Shown here piece by piece: positions 43,058-53,856 of a DNA stretch of 64,000 bases. The stretch spans positions 124,001-188,000 of the forward strand of contig VFIW01000072.1 in the NCBI GenBank assembly GCA_006386115.1, written 5' to 3'. The first letter of the stretch is position 1, and each line of letters begins with the position of its first letter. This DNA comes from Globisporangium splendens (lineage: Eukaryota > Oomycota > Peronosporomycetes > Pythiales > Pythiaceae). The notes under the pieces were generated by a model. The model did not search any database. It was given only the letters and a program-made list of their open reading frames with translations, and was not told the origin of the DNA. A program made the translations under genes and the position numbers.

Positions 43058-44308
43058 ATGAACATGCGATCCGACTTTGCCGCGCTCCGCGTCCGCAAGG
43101 ACGTCAATGAGGTACCGTGCTCTTCTACAAGTCTGTATATGTGTATGTCGTTGCGTGAATATGGAATGGCGGCATGGCGAAGTGCTGTTTACTCTATGTG
43201 TGGAGCCGCTCACGCAATGTTCGTTTTCGTGTATTTCCCAACGTGCTGTTCCTGTGTGTGCATTTCTGCGCCTCCGTTTGGATGTTGGGATGCATGTGAT
43301 TTTGATTATTATAGCTTTCCAAGGCCAAGTTTACATGTCACCAGGCGAAAACGCGCGTGGATTTCCCCGATGGTGCGAATAATATGCTGAAGTTGATCTT
43401 CACGATCTCGATTGCGGATGTGGCCGGTCCGTACGCGAACGGAGACTTTACGTTTTTCGTGGAGATCCCAAAGACCTATCCGTTCCATGGTATGTTGTAC
43501 TTATGATAGCTTTTCTTGTACGTTCTTTGGCGTTGTTATATCCCATCTTTATACTGCCATCTTTCCTTTTTTTTCTTCTATGATTCGCAGCTCCAAGCGT
43601 CACATGTCTGACAAAGTACGAATGCGCGCAAGGTATCATGACTTTGCCTTCGCATTTCCATGTCACTGATTGTGTTATTCTCTCTGCGTTGCATTGCATA
43701 GAGTATGGCATCCAAATATCGACCCGACGACTGGAAAAGTGATGATGCCCATTATTGGCAAGGACTGGCGGCCGGTGCTCAGCATCAACACGGTTCTCCT
43801 AGGTCTGCAGGTAATGTGCCTGTTGACTATTCTAGAAGCAGGGCGGCGTGATGGTTCGAGTACTGACCCTGGAAGGATTCTGTTTGCTTGCTATTAGCTC
43901 ATCTTCTTGGAGCCTGGTATTGACTCCGTGTTGAATCCGATGGCAGCTGAGAAGCTTCACACAAACCCAGCACTCTTCAAGCGAGAGGTACGACTGTCTG
44001 ACCCAGTACTATGCTCTATTAGAACGTGCTTCAGGTCTGTTCCATACGCTGACCGAGTGTATGTTTTCCTTCATGTTTACGTTATACAGGCGCAGCAAAT
44101 CCTCTGTGGCGGCAAATTCTACGGCTTGGATTTCCCTGCGCATCCTCGACAACTGGAGAAACGAAGACAGAGTTGGGGTCTCCACGCCAAACGAGGTCGG
44201 GACGAAGATTCCGACTGCGACGTGGAGAGCATGGGCGTGCTCCACCAAGGAAACGATCCGATCCCGTTTGAGACGAACACCGCGTGGAAACGAAAGCGAT
44301 GCGAGTGA
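43058..44308 (+). CDS. UBC12/UBE2M-like E2 fold protein lacking the catalytic cysteine
   Basis: Six exons (43058-43111, 43315-43489, 43591-43615, 43702-43810, 43898-43987, 44090-44308), all GT-AG and in frame, give 223 residues. The N-terminus RSDFAALRVRKDVNEL matches the NEDD8 E2 UBC12, and so do VWHPNID, KDWRPVLSINTVLLGLQLIFLEP and LNPMAAEKLHTN. Where UBC12 has V-C-L-N-I-L, this protein reads V-M-M-P-I-I, so the active-site cysteine is Met. It cannot form a thioester and may act as an E2 variant (UEV-like) partner, or as a decoy in cullin neddylation. A C-terminal ~50-residue extension is charged and ends in KRKRCE. Gene structure is otherwise intact, arguing against a pseudogene. Confidence 0.85.
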
Positions 44309-44661
44309 TTGAAGGAAGAAAAAACGACAAGACTCTCCATGTTTTTGCTTTCCAGTCGCCTCGGCTCTCGGTCGGTTCCCCACCTCCACTTCAAGCTGAC
44401 GCTGCAACACACACTCAGTGGCTTCGCCGCTGCGTCTGTGTGCTCGCTCTCCGTATTATCCGCTTCTTCCTTTGGTATATTTAAAACATCGTCATTAAAA
44501 CGCGCGTGCCTGCAATGCAATCGAAACAAACAGCCCTAGAGAACACGAGTCCAAACAAACACTTGGCAACAGATGGTGGAAATCCTAGAGTACTGTATTA
44601 AGTTATCCTATTCCAGTACCAGCTATCTGTAAATTACAAATATAGACCCGCATTGTTGTCA
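44309..44661. other. Intergenic region, nothing recognised
   Basis: About 350 bp between two plus-strand genes; AT-rich near 44580-44650. Confidence 0.5.
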
Positions 44662-45542
44662 ATGGCCAATCACGCACACAGCGCCGATATGACGGACCAA
44701 GTAACGCCGATGCCGACGCCGACGCCGCTAAGCGAGGCGCAGATCTTTGCGCAGCTCAAGACGGATCTGCAGCCACTGGACGCGCTTCTCGGTTTGCTGA
44801 GCGAGGAAGTCGCGCTCTTCCAGCGGTCCATGTACAAGAACCAGAGCCAGCACCGGCGCGCAGCGTTCTTCCAAAACCTCCAGCAGGTGCGTCAGCCAAC
44901 AAAAAAAGCTCTGCGGATGCGCTGTTCTTAATGTATGCTTTGTAATATTAGGTGAAGCGGTGTCTGCGAGATATCAGACTCCCAAACGTCAAAGAGCTCT
45001 TCGCTGGCGTCAGCAGCGTGCTGGTGCAGCTGGAAGTGCAGCCAGGGATGCACCACATCGCATGGAAAACGCTGTCCACGGACGTCAAAGTGAGCACGGA
45101 CACCGTGCTGCGGCAGCTCGTTGCGTTCGCAAATGATGCGGCTGAAGTCATCGCCGCCGCGCAAAAGGCGTACAAATATCCTTTTCCACGACTGTTGCTA
45201 TATAGAGAAATGTGCATATGCCAGGCTTCTGTATCTCTGGGTCTCCTTAACCGCGTGTGCGACTTGAATGGTCTTGACTTTTGTGTAATGTGTACAGGCT
45301 TGGAGGCGCAGTTTGCTATGACGTACTTTATGCCGTTCGCGCTGATGATGAACAGCGTGCTCGGTCGACTTGTGGTGATCTTCAAGACGCTGCTCACGCG
45401 CGCGATCGAGAGCCACGGCGCCATCACGCTGCTCTATTTAAACGAAGTCACGAAATCGAACCCGCTGCGCGCGAAGATCACGGCCGTACAGCTCCGAGGG
45501 TACCAGATGCCAGCGAACGCTCTTCAGATCGCCAATGTATAG
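44662..45542 (+). CDS. NEPRO/Rmp24-like (DUF4477-type) helical protein, candidate
   Basis: Exon 1 is 44662-44886 (75 residues), joined in frame to an exon starting at 44952. [38 protein letters not shown] resembles the N-terminal domain of nucleolus and neural progenitor protein (YKN-NQHR signature), linked in yeast and animals to RNase MRP/P. The part after about 45290 (FAMTYFMPFALMMNSVLGRLVVIFKTLL) is strongly helical. The stretch 45170-45297 looks like an intron (GTACAA...TACAG), but removing it shifts the frame by one. Either it is read through (271 residues), another junction is used, or there is an indel in the sequence. Confidence 0.6.
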
Positions 45543-45761
45543 ATAGAAGTCTCTCAGACATGCGTAATGCACACACGCCGAAACCGAATATGTGAAGACA
45601 AACAACGTCAAACAAGTCCAAGCAGGTAGTTTTCCAAATACACATGCATAAGCAACGTAAAGCCATACAAAGATAAAGAAAAAGCGAATCAAAACTGCCT
45701 TGTTCTCTCGCCAGTACAGAATGATGCCGTTGCAAAATTGACAGATTGGCTTCTCTCATTT

Positions 45762-46624
45762 TCATGATAATGTCGATGGCGGACTTGGGTACCCGACCAC
45801 GGATTTGTGGAACTCAATCACGCCCTGCGTGTACACACAGACGTGTAAACATCAGTTAGAATTACTAATGCCGTACAGTACAGCAAGCCACAGCTCAAGG
45901 CGAATGCCAATCAGTACCTGGAGACTCAGGTCGAGCACGCGCGTGGTCATGTCTTCGTCCATTTCGACTTGAACCCCAATACTGCGGGACGCAGGAGCTA
46001 CAAAATAGCATCAAGCAAGCGGCGGTCAGAGCTGTCATTGCAATTAAGCTTCATAAACTCTCTATACGGTTGTTCGCACCAACGCAGGTGCACGATTTCT
46101 TGGGCAGTCCACATCGGTTGCATTTGAAATTCGTTGGCACGAGCGGACACACGTGGCCCTTCTTCGGTTCGCCACACTACACTCACAGCACAACAAACAA
46201 GTTTTCGCACATTCGCGGCGGTAAATAAGGCAAAAGTAACCTACGATCAGGCACCATTCCGCATTTTCTATACCTTGCTGCATCGGTAGTTGCCGCGATT
46301 CCGGTTCTTGGCCGCGAGGTCGTTCCCATCGAACGCTCCGGCGTCCGGCAGCACTCCTGGTCCTGATCCTACGCCACTCCCGAGCGCAGGGCCGTTCATG
46401 CCCGAGAGGTCGTGCAGCTGGTTCATGAAGCCGTGAGCACTCGGGTCGTTCGGGTTGCTCATCGTCCCCAAGGACGCCATGCTGTAGTCCAGCATGTCGC
46501 TCACTATACGCAGTCATTTACGGAACAGCAACAACAGAGAGAGAGTATGTGAATATGTGTAGAGATGTCTATAGCGTATACATGCGCACAGTGAATGCAA
46601 GAGAGACGTACGAGTGGCGTCCAT
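45762..46624 (-). CDS. Small Cys-rich zinc-binding-type protein
   Basis: Five exons on the minus strand: 46624-46612 (only 13 nt), 46503-46274, 46176-46080, 45997-45918 and 45824-45762, giving 160 residues with every junction GT-AG and in frame. The N-terminal 65 residues are polar with Gly/Pro runs. Then come YRCSKCGEPKKGHVCP and FKCNRCGLPKKSCTC, two related C-x2-C...C motifs that probably each bind zinc; the CGxPKKGHxC form recurs in plant and stramenopile nuclear proteins. The tail VQVEMDEDMTTRVLDL is acidic. Function unknown; a nuclear DNA- or protein-binding role is inference. The tiny first exon rests only on frame consistency. Confidence 0.65.
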
Positions 46625-46935
46625 GTGCATATTCGCGTTCATTGTTCTCTCCTGTTTGTTGTTCTTGCTGGGTGTCAAACAAATTTTACTAGGCGCACAT
46701 GCACTCTGTCGCCAGCTCCGAGCCCGAATATGGTGTTTGCCACACTATATTCGAGTACACATGTGCTGCAATTTAGAAAAAGAACACTGCACAACAATTA
46801 TTGTAAACGAGTCACAAATTAAACAGAATATATAGTCAAACAAACTATTTGTGAGATGAATGCTGTGGACATCAAAACAAGGTGCACACTGACAGATCCA
46901 CGCGACCCATCAAGATACGCCAAGCCGACGTCAAA
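46625..46935. other. Divergent promoter region
   Basis: About 310 bp between the start codons of the Cys-rich protein gene (minus) and the GT41-like gene (plus). No gene seen. Confidence 0.5.
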
Positions 46936-49900
46936 ATGAGAATGCAGCAATGGTGCAAATGGCGCTACATGCGGCTGCTTCTGTTGCAGTTTGCGTTGGT
47001 TCCTGCAATCGCCAGCGTTGCTCCGATGCTGCCCATTGGTACGTCGTCACTGTCGTCGAGTTGCTCTCGTTCTTCGTTCTGAGCGACGTCGGACACTTTG
47101 CCATGTCCGCGTAGGTACTTGCGAAGTCGTATCGTCCACAGCACCGTCAGTGCCAGCACTTCCGTGTCAAGTCGCTGCATTTGGTGGGTAATTTCATTTA
47201 GACGCACCACAGTATCGCGTGGCTGTGGCGTGGGATGACACTCAATTGGCTTGCGAGCCTCTCGAAGAGGAAGGCGACGAACGAGTTTACCACGACGCAA
47301 TTGTTGTTGTACGACGCGGGCAGTGCTCGTTCCAGGACAAACGGCGTCGCGTAGCTCGTGCTGACGGGCTAGTGATGCTTCTTGTGAACTCCGAGGATAC
47401 GCTATTGCAGCTTAGTGGCGTCACGTACGACGGCAGTACCAACACCAAGGCGCTCTCGATCGCGAAGGCAGATGGCGAGTCGCTCTTGGAGTTGCTGAAC
47501 GCTCACTCTCAGCAGCGGGACGACGATCCTGCGTGCCTCAGTATCACGTTGCCCATGTCTTGCCTAGAACAAGCAGCAGCGCGCATCCAGTACTTGCTGC
47601 AGACAAACGTGCCGTTGATCGCGTACGAGTACTTTATGGACGAGCTCGCTGCGCCTTCGTCTCCCATGCTCCTTCGTGATTTCGATGCGCTTCTGTCCGC
47701 ATTAACCCCGAATACAGCACCTTCGGCTTGGATTACGAAAGGCGACGACGCGTCCTCGTGGTCCACATTCTTGAAGATGTGTGCGCTTTCGTTCCCGCCA
47801 CAGTACGAGTTCGCGAGTACAGCTGCACTGCACGCATCAATCGCCGCGGTGTCGTTACTACTGCAGGCGCCTCATGCCGTGACGAAGGAGGCCGAGCACA
47901 ATGAACTCTGGCAGCTCGCAGCCTACAAGCTCGTGGATGCAGGGTATTACAGCCAGAGCGCGTTTTGCTTCTCGCAGATTGCTGAAGACGCAAGTCAGCA
48001 GGTCAGTGAGTATGGGTGCCAACTGGCATTCGTCCACTTTGTCCAGGGCAACCTCGTCGAGAGCATTCCGAAGTCCGAGTGCTGTCTCGACAGTGGCTCC
48101 GGTACCAATTTTTCGATCTCCGAGAGTCTGCGCGTTGCGCAGGAGACTCTGTTGCGAGGCGCTGGCACGAAGATGTCCTCTGACGACTTGCGATGTCTGC
48201 ACCAGGCAGCAACGGGGCAACTACCTGATGAAGATGGCCATACCATCAGCAATGAGCCACTCCATTGCTGTCGGCATCGGCAATTTCCTGGATTTGTAGC
48301 TTCGTCATGTCCTGGCAGTGCCTGTGGTGTTTGCCCCCAATGACGAGATCACGCGGTTCTATTCGCAGCTCACGACTGGCATTGACGCGCTCACGGTAGA
48401 GCACCAGAGTACGTGTACTGCAGAAGAAGGAGGCGCATTAAATACTCGTCCTGAGCGCGCCGCGTACTTGCAACACACGATCACGCCCCCGACCATGTTC
48501 ACCGGCTGCCAGGTATTCTCTCTCTCTATGTGTACATACTGGACATTGGTTACCTTCGTTGAGTCTTTATCATGTGCTGCCTTGTTGCTTGTAGGGAATC
48601 GACGTGCTCCCAATCCAACAAGCAATCCATGCACTTCGAACTGCTGTGCACCCGAATCTTCAGTCTCAACCATTCACATGGGATGGCGATAATTCAGTGG
48701 AGTCTCCACCATCACAGGAAGCCACACGCCGCCGCCGCATTGCCTTCCTCTCGACGTGGTTTCGTAACCATTCCGTGGGAAAATTTCTGCTCGGCGTGGT
48801 CGAGCGCTTGGATCGCACCAAGTTCCACATCCAAATCTATCGCTGCATGCATTTTCTGCGGTTCCCTGACAAGCTCACGGATGTGTTTCGCCGCGTTGCT
48901 GATACGTTTACCGAGTTGCCAGTGGATATGGATGAAGCGCTCGCGTTGCTGCGGGAAGAACGCATCGACGTGCTGATCTACCCGGAGCTGGGCATGGACG
49001 AATGGACGCTGCTGCTTGCGCGCCACCGCATCGCACCGATCCAGTGCGTGTTCTGGGGCCATCCGATCACGGTGGGCAACCCCGTGGTTGACTATTTCAT
49101 CTCATCCGAGTACTTTGTGTCAGATTTCTTTGATTCAGATGGCAATCGTGAGGGTGATATCATTGAAAAGGATGTGGACGAGGGAGGTAGTGCTGAAACG
49201 TTCATGCATCATAGCACTCACTTTTCTGAGCAAGTCGTGCTGTTTCGTGGTCTCGGGACATTTTCACCCAGGTTTGTGTGGTCGTCGCTTGGAGTTGGTT
49301 TGATTCTTGTGTGCGGAGGCTTGCTTCTGTTGCTTGACTCATGCACAAACGTGGTGTTGTGTGCAGCCAAAATTATCGAGTCACAATGCCAAGACGAAGA
49401 TTACACGAACAATGATGCAATTGCCTGCGAACGGTCGGCTCTACGTGTGCCCGCAGGTCTTGCTTGTTCTGCTATTGCTTTGCGGAATGTTGCCTTCTGT
49501 TTTGCGAGCGCTCACCTTGCGATTGTGTGAATTCTGTTTGTTCGTACAGACGTTGATGAAGCTGCATCCACCGTTCGACGACGTACTCCTGGGCATCCTC
49601 GAGCGTGATCCAAATGGGTACATCGTGCTGCTCACGTCGTCGACGCAGCAAGTCTGGAAAGAGCGGCTTCGCGCGCACTGGCGTCGCCATCACCACGCAA
49701 GACATACACGACGCGTTCTATTTCTACATACGCTGCCGTATGCCGGATTCCTCGCGCTGCTCTCGTTTGCCGACGTCATCCTCGATCCGTTCCCGTTTGG
49801 CGGCGGTGTCACCACATTTGATGCGCTTGCCCTCGGCATGTACGTACGTCTTGAAAACGGACTAAAACCACACAAAACCCTCACCAAATCGTGTGTTGTT

Positions 49901-50167
49901 GCATGTTGTTGTTGTTGTTAAAGCCCTGTTGTGACATTGTCGAGTGCGCAAACTGTGGTGCAGCTTGCCGCGGGGTTTCTCCGGTACATGAACGTGACCG
50001 ACACGATCGTGAGCAGCGTCACGCAGTATGTAGCGCTTGCAATCGACATCGCAAACGACACAAACGGCGTGCGAACCAAGTTGCATGGCGCTTTGCGCTC
50101 AAATCATAAGATCTACGACGACGCCGCGAGTGTCGACGACTGGAATACGTTCCTGGCGCAAGTCTGA
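46936..50167 (+). CDS. Secretory GT41 (OGT/SPINDLY-like) glycosyltransferase with PA domain
   Basis: Readable exons: 46936-47038, 47202 to about 48250, about 48300-48512, 48595-49271, 49367-49456, 49550-49839 and 49924-50167. Exon 1 encodes a signal peptide (RLLLLQFALVPAIASVAP). Exon 2 has a protease-associated (PA) domain (VVVRRGQCSFQDKRRRVARADG) and a TPR-like helix pair (LWQLAAYKLVDAGYYSQSAFCF). The C-terminal half matches GT41 transferases: IAFLSTWFRNHSVGKFL (with the OGT-type NH), RIAPIQCVFWGHP, LYVCPQTLMKLHPPF, DVILDPFPFGGGVTTFDALALG and IPVVTLSS. GT41 enzymes add O-GlcNAc or O-fucose from nucleotide sugars. Frame is not recovered between 48240 and 48300 (shift plus TAG) and is off by one at the 49271/49367 junction, so damage or sequence error is possible. 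Confidence 0.65.
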
Positions 50168-50287
50168 CTTGTGTGTAAATCTGTGTGTATAACGAGTAGA
50201 AGAGCCTGAGAGAGAGAGAGAGAACATGAAGCCAATCGATGTGCACCACAAGCAGTGCTATCTCGAGAACAACCTCGCGATTTCCAT

Positions 50288-50800
50288 TTACCAGGCAGCA
50301 CTGCCGCCCGGTCTCCCACCTTCACCGCCACCACCCTGCTCTTGTGCTAACTTCGCTGCGAGTTTTGCGTCGGCGGCTGCAGCAGTTGGCAATACGACCA
50401 TCTCCACGTTGCGCGTTGTGTTGTTGTCACTGTCGCCGGTTGCTTGGGTTGCTGGTGCGCTCCTGGGACTCGCAGACCTCCGGGCACCCATCAAGAAGCT
50501 CCAGAGTCCGCCCGATTCTTGCAATGCTGTGTCGTCATGCTCGTCCGCAGTAGCGGCGTCGGCAGCGCCACTCGTAGTCGGACTCTTCGTAAGTTGTGGT
50601 TTTGAGTGCCGCCGCGACACGGTGGGCAATGACGCAGCTTCGCTTTCCTCGCGACTGCGCTGCATCGACCGACGGCGGTGCCAGCAGCTGATACCGATGA
50701 AGCACGCGAGCACGACGAGCCCCAGGAACACGAATCCCACGATCTTCTCGAGCTTGTCGTCTGGATTCGTGCTATTCCGCGCCATTATCGTCGTGGGCAT
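50288..50800 (-). CDS. Single-pass membrane protein, unknown function
   Basis: A 170-residue intronless ORF on the minus strand. Residues of about 19-41 (KIVGFVFLGLVVLACFIGISCW) form one transmembrane helix, followed by a basic stop-transfer stretch (HRRRSMQRSR) that places the C-terminus in the cytoplasm. The rest is Ser/Thr/Ala-rich and ends in a Gly-rich segment. No signal peptide or known domain. The overlapping plus-strand ORF 50226-50924 looks like a shadow. Confidence 0.5.
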   Translation of the reverse strand: MPTTIMARNSTNPDDKLEKIVGFVFLGLVVLACFIGISCWHRRRSMQRSREESEAASLPTVSRRHSKPQLTKSPTTSGAADAATADEHDDTALQESGGLWSFLMGARRSASPRSAPATQATGDSDNNTTRNVEMVVLPTAAAADAKLAAKLAQEQGGGGEGGRPGGSAAW

Positions 50801-51363
50801 TTCTGTCGCTTTGTGCCTGCTTCCTCTGTGCTCGTCTGTCGTTTATGGCATGCTCGCATCGCAGAAAGAATGCGGAAGGAATGTCGTGCTGGCTGCTCCT
50901 AGGTGCAAAGCATGTGAGCGATAAATTATGGAACCTTCGCATCTGGACGGAGCACAGGCGCCACCGCAGTGTCATTTAAATCAGGGAGGGACAGGTACAG
51001 GGTGGAAGGGTGTCCTCAACGCTACACACCTTGGGGAGTCTCGCGTCTTGTAATCGGCACGTGTGTTGGCAGACGCATCGCATGATCAGCGGTGAGTGGA
51101 AGGCTCGAGAAGCGTTCAACTCGATTCTTGCAAAAGATGCATCTTTCGACAACGGAGGATGCTTCACCCCTGTTTAGTACACTTATGAAAATTCATACTT
51201 CGAAGTACCTGATGCGATGCTGCACAATGGTGAAATAAGTGCAACACTTCAGTTGAAAGAACCTTTATAAATGTATACGACAATTTTGAACCTTTGCAGC
51301 TTGCACTGCCATCCTTTCTTCAAGAGCGGGTGCACACACGAGTCTCTCACACAGACGCTTTCC
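50801..51363. other. Intergenic region, nothing recognised
   Basis: It lies between the start of the membrane-protein gene and the 3' end of an acyl-CoA oxidase gene. Confidence 0.5.
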
Positions 51364-53382
51364 TTACAAGTCTGATTGGATCAACGGCTTCAGGTACTTT
51401 TCGTAGCTCTCAGCAACCTGGGTCTTGTTCAGTGGCTCATCAGCAGCGCGCTTCACCAGCGCACGGTAGATATCACCATCGTAGCGTCCGATCGTCGAGT
51501 TGAGCTCAAAGTCCGAAAAGTCCCACGCGTCGGTAAGCAGCACAGCGTTCTTGCGAACCACAGGCAGCAGACTCACAATGTACTGTCGCACGAGCTCGCC
51601 CTGAGCCGACGATAAGTAGTTGTCTTCGCGGAAATCCCCGAGGCTCTTGACGATCAACGATGAGCCGAAGAGAGCACACAGCTTCGCGACCGCGACCTGC
51701 GTTGGACCAGCGGGAACAGACGCCACGCCCTTCACGAACGCATCCAGAAGCAAGAGCTCAGCGTGAGCCGTCGACGCGCGCGTCATCAGCACCATGCACG
51801 CGTTGCTGTCGTTGTTGGTCGCTTGCATTTGCTTGGCGAGGCGCACAACAATACGAGCAGCGCGCGTCTCGAAGGCTTCAAGGAGCAACTTGAAGTTGGC
51901 AAAGTCTTCAGGCTTTTGCGCACTGCAACGAACGCTTGGGTTTGCGTACTGCTTGGTCTTCGCCAAGAAGCTCGTGCTGTTGCTCTCTGGCGGTGGGACT
52001 TCACCGGTGGCGTCACTCTTGAACGGCATCGTCACAAGAACCTTCAGCAGGTAACGCGCGTGCTGCTGCACGAGCACATCAAACGTGCCTTCGAAAGTGT
52101 TGGCACCAACAATTTCCGCAAAAATGTGGCCCAAGTTGCTCGAGTTCGTGAAACCGTGGCCACCACACATGCGACGGCACGTTTCAATACCGTCACTCAC
52201 GTTAACTGCAAGCCACGCCTTCAAGCCAGACGTCGTCGCGTGCAGTTCCGCGAGCTTCTGCCCGAAAGACCCCTTGCCGAATTTGATGATATCGACGGCT
52301 TCGTTGTGAAGCTGCATGATCCATCGACCAGCAAAGTTCGCAGCGTACGAGATGGCGATGAATGGGAACAGCGCGTTTTGCTGGTTCTGGTAGTCGAGAA
52401 CTTGGAATTCACCCTTGCCAGTCGGGGTTCGTCCTTGGACACGAGCCGCACTGAAACGTGTAGTAATGGTCGCAGCCGACGCCATCATCAAGCCAAAACT
52501 GTGAATCAGGTTGGCTCGCACTTCCACCATGGTAAGGTAGACGAGCTTGTCGCTCTTGGGCTTAACAAAAGTGCCATCAGGGAGCACCTTGGCGTATCGC
52601 ATCATCATGTTTTCACGCGGAATGCGCACGTTGTGAAACGCGCAATAGCCGTTGTCCACGGACTGGAAGCCGACCTTTGGTCCGATGTCACCACACTCAA
52701 TACCTGGCAATGGTTCGTGGTTTTCCAGCGAGCGCAATTGCACAAGGAACGCTTGAACACCAACATCCGCTCCATCCAAGAACAAACGCGCGTGCACGAT
52801 CGCGTGGTTGGCCGTCTTGCCAAGACCACCAGGCCACCACTTGCGACTCGTCAGCGTCGGTGAATTGATGATGAATTGTTGCGCCGCCTTGTCGTAGTGC
52901 GCCGTGGTCTCAATACCCTGCACGTTCGAGCCGTGGCCCAATTCCGTTTGAGCGTACGCACCAAAAATCTTGTAGTTCTTGGCGAGCGGCAACCACTTTT
53001 TCTGTTGCTCTTCGTCGGCTTGGTTCTCGAGCGTCGGGATGAACATCGAGCGATGCACGTCCATGCCAAGGGGTTCGCCGAGCGCACGGTACAGGTATTG
53101 CTGGTCGACAGGGTCCGTAATGTTCTTCTCCTTGAGCAATCGCACGTAGTGGTACGCTTTCTTGATGCCGTAGTTGTATCGCTGCGTGTGGTTGCGGTAG
53201 AGCATATCGCGGTCCGAGAGCACGGGGTGGTCCGCGATCACCTGCGTCATCTCCTTGCGGCGCGCATTCTTCTCAGCCGACTCGCGCAGGATGTTCGTGA
53301 GCACGACCGGGTTCACGTCGCCACCGGCACGTTCCTTCTTGAGCAGCAGCGGCGCGAGGTCCTTGAGTTCCGTGGCGCTCAT
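51364..53382 (-). CDS. Acyl-CoA oxidase (copy 1)
   Basis: 672 residues, intronless. The start is MSATELKDLAPLLLKKERAGG; the frame is open 43 codons upstream, but those overlap the initiator element. It shows the acyl-CoA oxidase order: N-terminal alpha domain, FAD/substrate stretch YAQTELGHGSNVQGIETTA and SRKWWPGGLGKTANHA, RYAKVLPDG, then GGHGFTNSSNLGHIFAE and NTFEGTFDVLVQQ with the catalytic Glu, and a C-terminal helical domain. It oxidises acyl-CoA to trans-2-enoyl-CoA with O2 giving H2O2, the first step of peroxisomal beta-oxidation. It ends in SDL, a poor PTS1. It is a tandem paralogue of the gene at 53857-55860, same strand, 474 bp apart. Confidence 0.95.
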   Translation of the reverse strand: MSATELKDLAPLLLKKERAGGDVNPVVLTNILRESAEKNARRKEMTQVIADHPVLSDRDMLYRNHTQRYNYGIKKAYHYVRLLKEKNITDPVDQQYLYRALGEPLGMDVHRSMFIPTLENQADEEQQKKWLPLAKNYKIFGAYAQTELGHGSNVQGIETTAHYDKAAQQFIINSPTLTSRKWWPGGLGKTANHAIVHARLFLDGADVGVQAFLVQLRSLENHEPLPGIECGDIGPKVGFQSVDNGYCAFHNVRIPRENMMMRYAKVLPDGTFVKPKSDKLVYLTMVEVRANLIHSFGLMMASAATITTRFSAARVQGRTPTGKGEFQVLDYQNQQNALFPFIAISYAANFAGRWIMQLHNEAVDIIKFGKGSFGQKLAELHATTSGLKAWLAVNVSDGIETCRRMCGGHGFTNSSNLGHIFAEIVGANTFEGTFDVLVQQHARYLLKVLVTMPFKSDATGEVPPPESNSTSFLAKTKQYANPSVRCSAQKPEDFANFKLLLEAFETRAARIVVRLAKQMQATNNDSNACMVLMTRASTAHAELLLLDAFVKGVASVPAGPTQVAVAKLCALFGSSLIVKSLGDFREDNYLSSAQGELVRQYIVSLLPVVRKNAVLLTDAWDFSDFELNSTIGRYDGDIYRALVKRAADEPLNKTQVAESYEKYLKPLIQSDL

Positions 53383-53856
53383 ATTAGCAGAGAATAGAAT
53401 GTGGTGGCGATCGATCAGCGAGGACGACGGCAAATTGCGGAATGAGCGCAAATTGCACTGCAGGTTGCAGTAGGGCCAGGGGCTACTATTGAGGGATCGT
53501 TCAACCGTCAATGTTGGCCCGTTTATTTGACGTAAACCATTCGGATCTCCGCTTGGACAAGCAGCTGCATCTTATTTCAAGACTCTTGGTAACTTGGTGC
53601 CGCTGAGTAAAAGTTCATTTACTGCTTTGAAATATATGGCGAGTGATTGGCATTGCCATCGCGCTTCCATTGGATATAAATATGCCAAACTCCACACAGC
53701 AAAGACTGCAAGTTGAAGATGCAATGCAGGCTTGCACTAACTTGTCTCAATGCACAGCACAAGCAGAAGATAAAAATATACATTATCACAAATTACGTGC
53801 GGTAGACTGCACTTTACTCGTTTTTACTTGAACTAACCAAAGATGTCCCTCTTTGC
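53383..53856. other. Intergenic region between tandem acyl-CoA oxidase genes
   Basis: 474 bp; it contains the initiator element of copy 1 and the 3' end of copy 2. No gene. Confidence 0.6.
53431..53447 (-). promoter_or_regulatory. Oomycete initiator element of acyl-CoA oxidase copy 1
   Basis: GCTCATTCCGCAATTTG on the minus strand, about 50 bp upstream of the ATG at 53382. It fits the published oomycete start-site consensus GCTCATTYYNCAWTTT at every position. Confidence 0.75.

Noticed and set aside
50226..50924. 232-residue plus-strand ORF with Pro-rich start
   Set aside because: Overlaps the membrane-protein ORF on the minus strand, which has a better transmembrane and stop-transfer pattern; not fully excluded.
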